DNA of 64,000 bases from Candidatus Fluviicola riflensis. Its GTDB lineage: Bacteria; Bacteroidota; Bacteroidia; Flavobacteriales_D; Crocinitomicaceae. The position numbers were made by a program, and so were the translations under genes. The DNA is taken from positions 2,468,641 to 2,532,640 of the forward strand of contig CP022585.1 in NCBI GenBank assembly GCA_002243285.1, read 5' to 3'. Shown here one piece after another: positions 58,911 to 64,000 of the stretch. Under the pieces are notes generated by a model. It ran no database searches and was not told the origin of the DNA. It worked only from the letters and a program-made list of their open reading frames with translations. The stretch's first letter is position 1. Each line of letters starts with the position of its first letter.

Positions 58911-59186
58911 AAGATCGTAAGTACAACAATATATGTACAAAGAAATATTTTTTTATTTCGAATGTTTTATCTAACTTACAAATACAAGATCTTTTTCATT
59001 GTGAAAGATTTGCTTGTATAAACACTATATTACTCATTGAAAAAGAAATTGCCTATGAATTAATCCTTCTATCCTGTCTGAGAAATTTCACACAACACTT
59101 CGTTTCTCATGCATCATTTTTTAAAAACTGTCTTACCAACAGTTGAAGCGTTGCCACTCACTATTTACCTATTAAAAAAACACCCT

Positions 59187-59655
59187 ATGAGAACATGCTA
59201 CCCGAGCGCTGTTAAGAACAGCTCTTCGATTCGTTACACTGTATCCAATAAAAAGACGAATCAATCCGCATCATTCTTTCACCGCATCTGTTTTTCTGCC
59301 ACCATTTTTGGCACTTGCTGTTTGATAGTACTATCAACATCATCTTACAGGCAAATAAACACCTATGGTTACAGTACTTCAACCGGAGTGCCTTTAGAAA
59401 CAGGATTTTTCACAAACCTTTTGGGCACCTTTACAGATGATGTTTCTCCCTTGACAAACATCGGCTTCACCCTCAATTTTAACAGTGTTAACTACACCAA
59501 TTTTTCGGTAACCTCAAATGGGCTACTGCAATTTGGAGAAAGCGTTGTAACGGATTTCGAGAATCTAATCGGCAATCTGGACAGGACCGTATCTGGTTCC
59601 TTATTGGGATGTTAATTATACCGATTTCAAAATAAAACGAACTCAACTGGAATGA
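59187..59655 (+). pseudogene. frameshifted, truncated remnant of a large secreted protein
   Basis: A frame from ATG 59187 (or 59109) has a long basic leader, one hydrophobic segment (about 59290-59345), then INTYGYSTSTGVPLETGF and NIGFTLNFNSVNYTNFSVTSNG, typical of the repeated modules of very large T9SS-secreted proteins. At about 59586 a one-base shift is needed to go on: the +1 frame reads PYLVPYWDVNYTDFKIKRTQLE, matching the usual PxxxPxWDD-type continuation, and stops at 59655. In the main frame it ends at 59615. Such modules normally continue for hundreds of residues, so this is a broken fragment. Confidence 0.6.
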
Positions 59656-59721
59656 GTTCTTTATAAATTGAAAATTAGAGTTCATCAACAATTGACTCCG
59701 ATTTTCACAAAATCATGTGTC

Positions 59722-60210
59722 ATGACTAGTACAAAAACAATGTCCTCCTTCGGAAAACTACTGCTTGCCATTTTACTGTGTGAAGTTACCGGGGTTGCAA
59801 GCGCAATTATTTCCAACAGCGGAATAAGATTATGGTTAGAAAGGTATGATCAGTCAAGCTGGATCCCAAACGAGTATCTGCTAAGCAACGTTTGGATGGT
59901 TCTTTACATGTTAATGGGAATAGCACTTTGGCTCATTTGGAAAAATCATTCCTCTCGAAAGAAACGAAATAGTGCAATACGATTGTTTGTCATTCAATTG
60001 ATTCTTAATTTTTGGAGCAGCCTTTTACTCCTTAGTTTTCATTCACCAATATTGATGGTAATCAACATTCTGGTATTGTTAACTTTACTCATTCTTATTG
60101 CTAACAGATTCTCGGAGTTTTCCAAAACAGCTGCCTTGCTTCTAATGCCTTACATTGCTTGGATAGGTTTTGCATCGGTTCTCAACTTACAAATTTGGAT
60201 GGCTCAATAG
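59722..60210 (+). CDS. tspO: TspO/MBR-family membrane protein
   Basis: 162 residues from ATG 59722 (a TTG at 59668 would add 18 polar residues). Five helices; family motifs WIPNEYLLSNVWMVLYMLMGIALWLIW, FVIQLILNFWSSLLLLSF (the LNxxWS block) and MPYIAWIGFASVLNLQIWM (PYxxWxxFAxxLNxxIW). It binds porphyrins and related tetrapyrroles in bacteria; role here unknown. Some residues of the first motif (WxPP) are changed to WIPN. Confidence 0.85.
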   Translation: MTSTKTMSSFGKLLLAILLCEVTGVASAIISNSGIRLWLERYDQSSWIPNEYLLSNVWMVLYMLMGIALWLIWKNHSSRKKRNSAIRLFVIQLILNFWSSLLLLSFHSPILMVINILVLLTLLILIANRFSEFSKTAALLLMPYIAWIGFASVLNLQIWMAQ

Positions 60211-60227
60211 GTTGGTTTTAGTAAACG

Positions 60228-60665
60228 CTACACCCGCTGATGATCGGCTTTCCATTGTTTGATCGATTGTTTAATCGCATCACTGCTCAATTGTTCGTTC
60301 AGCGTTCGTTGAATAAGAGGAAGGAACTCCGCATCTGAAGCAAATCGCAAAGCAAAGATCTGGCCTTTAGACAATTGTTCTTCAATCAATTCAAACCGTT
60401 CACCGGTAATCACAAAATAGCGGTAACGCATTTCAAGCAGAATAATCCTGTTTTGCACTGTCATTCCGTAATGCTGGCGGGTCATAAACGAAAACCAGGC
60501 AAGAAGAGCAGTCAGCACACTCAGGAACAACCATACCCAACGCAAGGACTCATCAACTGTGCTTTGGTAAATTCCAATGCTTATCAACGCAATCGCGATT
60601 GGGTAAAAAATAAAGTGGTGTGGAATATAATAGCGTTTGTAATTATTGTAATTCTGATCTTTCAT
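60228..60665 (-). CDS. DUF6526-family membrane protein
   Basis: 145 residues from ATG 60665 (MKDQNYNNYKRYYIPHHFIFYP, the usual family start; the longer frame from 60692 adds nine residues). Two membrane helices (about 20-37 and 45-65), then a cytoplasmic-looking helical domain with RYRYFVITGERFELIEEQL and FASDAEFLPLIQRTLNEQL. Function unknown. It is separated by 18 bp from the tspO stop (converging). Confidence 0.75.
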   Translation of the reverse strand: MKDQNYNNYKRYYIPHHFIFYPIAIALISIGIYQSTVDESLRWVWLFLSVLTALLAWFSFMTRQHYGMTVQNRIILLEMRYRYFVITGERFELIEEQLSKGQIFALRFASDAEFLPLIQRTLNEQLSSDAIKQSIKQWKADHQRV

Positions 60666-60718
60666 CGGTTCTTGTGTTTTGATTATTTTCATGAGGAATG
60701 GTTTTCATTCCGGTAGTT

Positions 60719-62065
60719 TCATAAACGTCTTTTTTCTTCCCTGAAACGCGTAAAGATCAATGTTGCCAGTACGCACAATCCAAAACCAAGCAAACCACTC
60801 ATTCGAATCCCGAAATCGTTGCCTACATCTTTTCCATACAACAGGAACATGGCAAACAACGCAATTCCAATCGTTTGGGCAATTTTCACGAAGAAATAAC
60901 GCACTGCGAAGTAAATTGCCTCTTTGCCTTCGCCTGTGTCGAGGCTGTCTTTTTCAATGATTTCGGCCAAAATAGCATTGGGAAGAATATTCAATGAAGC
61001 CAGCGGAATTGCTGCACAGGCAATCAACCCAAAAATCTGTACTTCCGGATCGATATCCCAGGTTCCCAGCGAATAAACGCCCAGGAAAATCAACGATAAA
61101 AACCCGAGTGAAAATAACACGATGATCTTTTTGCCCACTTTTCGCGCCAGGTAATTCACAATCGGGTAAAAGAGGAACGACACCAGAACCATTGTGATCA
61201 TCAGTTTATTACCAATACTTTCGGGTAATTGAAGCAATACGGTAACAAAATAAATGAGTCCGGAAGTAATGATCGTGATCGCGATGAAATACGAGAAATC
61301 GGCAACGATAAACAGCAAAAAATTACGGTTGGTGAGCGTTTGCCGCAAAGCAATTTTCATCGGAATAGCGCTTGGTTTGCCTACGCACAATTTCTTTTCG
61401 TTGATCGTCCAGATCGGGATAAACATAAAAAGCGTTCCCAGTAGCGCAAAACTCAATACAGTTAACTGCAAAGCTTCCACACGGTCTAATCCCAGTTGTT
61501 TCATGTACATATCGGTCACATTAAACGCATTGGAAGCAATTCCAATTCCGAAAACATAACCAACCGACTGCCATGTAGACAATTTTACTTTATCATCCGA
61601 AGACGGTGCCAGCTCTGGCAACAATGCATTGTAAGGAATAATATACGTGGTGGAAGAAACATAAAATCCGACCAATGTAACCGCCAGCCAAACTACATTC
61701 CAGTTGCTTTCTTCATCAAACAGCGGATAGAACACCAAAAAACAGAAAATCAGCGATGGGAAAATAGCGCGTTTCATGATCGGAATTCGTCTTCCTCTCG
61801 GATGCTCGCTGCGATCACTTACCTGGGCAATAAACGGATCATAAATAGCATCTACCAAACGTCCGCCGGCTGTAATGAGCGCTATCGCATTAAAAATCCC
61901 AAAAATGGCGACTTGTGTGATAAACACTGGAATTCCGCTGTCTTTTGTGGGCGCATACAGGTAAATCAGAATGACACTAATCAGGTTGATCATCATGCTC
62001 CAACCCATCATTCCGGTTGCATACGCAATTTGTTTGGAAACAGGAAGCGCCTTTCGTTCGTTCAT
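60719..62065 (-). CDS. MFS/GPH-type sodium:sugar symporter-like transporter
   Basis: 448 residues, about 12 membrane helices. Signature of the glycoside-pentoside-hexuronide branch: MGWSMMINLISVILIYLYAP, RLVDAIYDPFIAQVSDRSEHPRGRRIPIM (loop 2-3 motif with D-x-D and R-G-R-R) and a C-terminal EGKEAIYFAVRYFFVKIAQTIG. Transported substrate unknown. A CAAGTTTG box ends 4 nt before the ATG. Confidence 0.88.
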   Translation of the reverse strand: MNERKALPVSKQIAYATGMMGWSMMINLISVILIYLYAPTKDSGIPVFITQVAIFGIFNAIALITAGGRLVDAIYDPFIAQVSDRSEHPRGRRIPIMKRAIFPSLIFCFLVFYPLFDEESNWNVVWLAVTLVGFYVSSTTYIIPYNALLPELAPSSDDKVKLSTWQSVGYVFGIGIASNAFNVTDMYMKQLGLDRVEALQLTVLSFALLGTLFMFIPIWTINEKKLCVGKPSAIPMKIALRQTLTNRNFLLFIVADFSYFIAITIITSGLIYFVTVLLQLPESIGNKLMITMVLVSFLFYPIVNYLARKVGKKIIVLFSLGFLSLIFLGVYSLGTWDIDPEVQIFGLIACAAIPLASLNILPNAILAEIIEKDSLDTGEGKEAIYFAVRYFFVKIAQTIGIALFAMFLLYGKDVGNDFGIRMSGLLGFGLCVLATLIFTRFREEKRRL

Positions 62066-62429
62066 GATACAAACTTGGCGAAAAAAGGAATACGCAGCTG
62101 CGGAATAGACAATGATGTTGATTAACGAATGTTAAAAGAATTATGAATTGGTCAATTATGAATTATCAAAGTGATTCACAGAAACTGATAAACTTTTTTA
62201 AATTGAATTTTCCTTTCCGAGTTCCTTGATAATTAATCATTCAAAATCAACAGATACTACCATTAAATCTCATCGCGCGAGTTGTCTTATAACCGGTAGA
62301 AGGAGTTGATTCTACTGTGAATAGCTCAACAACCTCATTGTATAACTTCGTGTTATTAGATAATCACGCTGTTTTTCCTTGTTTCGAACAAGCTGAAACA
62401 GCTATTCACAAACCTCAAATAACACACAC
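62066..62429. other. non-coding gap with repeat copy h
   Basis: Includes an AT-rich palindromic element with arms near 62138-62168 (GAATTATGAATTGGTCAATT) and 62225-62251 (TTGATAATTAATCATTC). The part from 62260 to 62429 shows no gene or structure that I can support. Confidence 0.6.
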
Positions 62430-63944
62430 ATGAAAAAAAACTTACACTTATTTACCGTATCAATGGGCCTGATTTCGTGCCTGATACCAAACATTACATC
62501 TGCCCAGTGCTGGCAGCAAAAAGGAACCGATCTCGCAGGAAACGACGAATTAGAAAACATCGGAACGTCTACCTGCATGAGCAGTGACGGAATGACAGTC
62601 GCTTCCGGCGCACCGCAGTACAATAATCTCGCCGGACGTGTCGTTGTTCATGCATGGAACGGGAATGCCTGGATTCAGAAAGGGACCGACTTGATTGGAT
62701 TGACAACATTCGAACGTTTCGGAACTTCTGTAGACATCAGCAGCGATGGAAATACTCTTGCAATAGGTGCACGAAACAACAGTGACAGCGCTACAACCAG
62801 CGGTGCCGTCCGCATGTATGAATGGAACGATAGTGTATGGCAGCAAAAAGGAAGTACCATACACGGCAACCTAAGCGGCCAAGGACTTGGTCAATTCATT
62901 GATATCAGCGACGACGGTCGGGTGATCGCCATTGGTGCGCCGTTTAGAAGTACAGGTGCTGGGACCTGGGAAACAATCGGTTTGGTAAGAACATACCATT
63001 GGAACGACACGATTGATGATTGGGAACAATTGGGAAGCGATCTGACAGGTATCCAGGAAGGAGACTGGTTCGGAAATTCCGTTTCGCTGAACGGTAACGG
63101 CACTGTGCTTGCTGTGGGAGCTTATTTCAGTTCTGTTTTCGGTACATACGCCGGTTACGCAAGAGTTTTTGCCTTCAACAACGACGATTGGCAGCTGCAC
63201 CAAACCTTTGAAGGTGCCGATGAAGAATCACTTGGTCAAGATGTTGACCTGACACCCGATGGCCACAGCCTTATCATTGCTTCTGGTGCCAATAACGACG
63301 ATTATCTGCTCGCCGGAAAAGCACGGATATATCATTATGATGGCATTGATTACTGGAATTCCCGAGGTGAGATTTCCGGGGAAACATCCAATTGTTTTTT
63401 GGGCCAATCGGTTGCAATCAATGCAGCCGGAGACATCATTGTTGTCGGTGGCCGGTCAAGTGCCAACAGTCCGCAATGGTCAGATAAAGGCTATATGGCA
63501 GCTTACTCTTGGCTCGGCGGTGACCAATGGCAAAAAATTGGTGAGGATATTGAAGGTTCTGTCGACAATGACCTGTTCGGTGAATCCGTCGCGATCAGCG
63601 ATGATGGAAATACGATTGCAGGCGGTGCGAAACAATTCGACGGTAATGTTTCCAATGTCGGTCTGGTGCGTGTTTATGAATCCTGTGTGGCTTCTATTAA
63701 AGAAAAAGCCAATCATTCATTTCTGTTCTCTCCCAATCCTTCATCGGGAATAGTGGAAACCGATTTGGGTGAATTTTATCATTCGGTGACCGTGACGGTC
63801 AAAAATTCCCTTGGACAAATCATTAGTAAACGCACCGTTTCTACACAGCAGTTGTCGGTTATTTTACCTAAAAATCCGGGAACTTACTTTATTGAAGTGA
63901 CTACTGAAAATGGCACGAGTGTTCAGAAGGTTGTAAAACTATAA
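62430..63944 (+). CDS. secreted FG-GAP-like repeat protein with T9SS sorting domain
   Basis: 504 residues. Signal MKKNLHLFTVSMGLISCLIPNITSAQ. Seven or so repeats of about 55 residues in 27-420, each with FGxSVxISxDGxTxAIGA and a WxQxG segment (for instance RFGTSVDISSDGNTLAIGAR, WFGNSVSLNGNGTVLAVGAY), as in FG-GAP-type beta-propellers. The C-terminal T9SS domain begins FLFSPNPSSGIVETDLG and ends SVQKVVKL. Probably a surface-exposed adhesin-like propeller; ligand unknown. Confidence 0.85.
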   Translation: MKKNLHLFTVSMGLISCLIPNITSAQCWQQKGTDLAGNDELENIGTSTCMSSDGMTVASGAPQYNNLAGRVVVHAWNGNAWIQKGTDLIGLTTFERFGTSVDISSDGNTLAIGARNNSDSATTSGAVRMYEWNDSVWQQKGSTIHGNLSGQGLGQFIDISDDGRVIAIGAPFRSTGAGTWETIGLVRTYHWNDTIDDWEQLGSDLTGIQEGDWFGNSVSLNGNGTVLAVGAYFSSVFGTYAGYARVFAFNNDDWQLHQTFEGADEESLGQDVDLTPDGHSLIIASGANNDDYLLAGKARIYHYDGIDYWNSRGEISGETSNCFLGQSVAINAAGDIIVVGGRSSANSPQWSDKGYMAAYSWLGGDQWQKIGEDIEGSVDNDLFGESVAISDDGNTIAGGAKQFDGNVSNVGLVRVYESCVASIKEKANHSFLFSPNPSSGIVETDLGEFYHSVTVTVKNSLGQIISKRTVSTQQLSVILPKNPGTYFIEVTTENGTSVQKVVKL

Positions 63945-63947
63945 GTC

Positions 63948-64000
63948 GATGCTTGATGTTGGATTTTTGATGTTGAATTAGCTCCTCCATCAAAAATCCA
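63948..64000. repeat. AT-rich palindromic element, copy i (left arm; truncated by window)
   Basis: GATGCTTGATGTTGGATTTT continuing TGATGTTGAATTAG, matching the reverse complement of the right arm of copy f. The inverted arm begins at the window edge (CATCAAAAATCC). Confidence 0.7.

Noticed and set aside
58907-59146. 79-codon plus-strand frame after the fasciclin gene
   Set aside because: Overlaps the fasciclin stop and the secreted-protein remnant, low-complexity hydrophobic composition, no promoter; probably chance.
1-64000. tRNA/rRNA genes, CRISPR arrays, integrase or transposase genes, restriction or toxin-antitoxin systems
   Set aside because: Looked for on both strands; no cloverleaf-like sequence with conserved arms, no direct-repeat/spacer array and no matching protein motifs were seen.

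Overview
The window looks like a chromosomal segment of a Bacteroidetes bacterium, most likely a Flavobacteriales member close to Crocinitomicaceae/Fluviicola (the family level is inference). The evidence is: several secreted proteins ending in type IX secretion (T9SS) sorting domains, a gingipain-type C25 peptidase, promoters of the Bacteroidetes TTTG-N19/20-TAnnTTTG type, few Shine-Dalgarno sequences, and DUF families typical of that phylum. No tRNA, rRNA, CRISPR array, phage or transposase gene is visible.

Layout. 1-6.1 kb: end of an M42-type peptidase, a lipoprotein and HI0933-type flavoprotein pair, a T9SS C25 peptidase, and a minus-strand operon DUF6132-rhodanese-rhodanese-rhodanese/thioredoxin lipoprotein. 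6.2-7.3 kb: divergent DUF983 plus Crp/Fnr regulator, with two spaced palindromes in the shared promoter region. 7.3-12.8 kb: a T9SS secreted protein, a MuiA-like protein, glmM, ribH and a TPR protein. 13.2-17.5 kb: a cobalamin riboswitch driving a DUF4465 T9SS protein, a BtuB-like TonB receptor and a BtuG-like beta-propeller lipoprotein. 18-20.4 kb: a GbsR/MarR regulator and its apparent target operon (DCC thiol oxidoreductase, TIGR01777 epimerase), which share an operator. 20.4-22.1 kb: an ECF sigma factor and three small proteins served by a duplicated promoter, including a His-rich 58-residue protein. 22.2-32 kb: CAP protein, second Crp/Fnr regulator, two T9SS proteins, DEAD helicase, TPR protein, and an ECF sigma/large anti-sigma-like pair. 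32-41.7 kb: FkbM-like and O-methyltransferases, alpha/beta hydrolase, ankyrin protein, OmpA-family protein, SpoU methyltransferase. 41.8-44.9 kb: a rimK operon with a retropepsin-like protease and an AstE/AspA-like deacylase. 45-48 kb: rplS, YdcF, a leucine-rich-repeat protein. 48.3-55.2 kb: a seven-gene lipid-modification cluster (desaturase, DUF1475, DUF1295, two CFA-type methyltransferases, FAD oxidoreductase, DUF1365) followed by a small membrane protein. 55.4-64 kb: tandem paralogous lipoprotein/membrane proteins, DUF2383, fasciclin, a frameshifted secreted-protein remnant, TspO, DUF6526, an MFS symporter and a T9SS beta-propeller-like protein.

The most interesting systems are the fatty-acid modification cluster, the riboswitch-controlled B12 capture operon with a striking 15-nt switch complementarity, the self-contained ECF regulon, and non-coding architecture: dispersed nested palindromes (some supplying stop codons) and many genes whose -7 box lies only 4 nt before the start codon, suggesting leaderless mRNAs.
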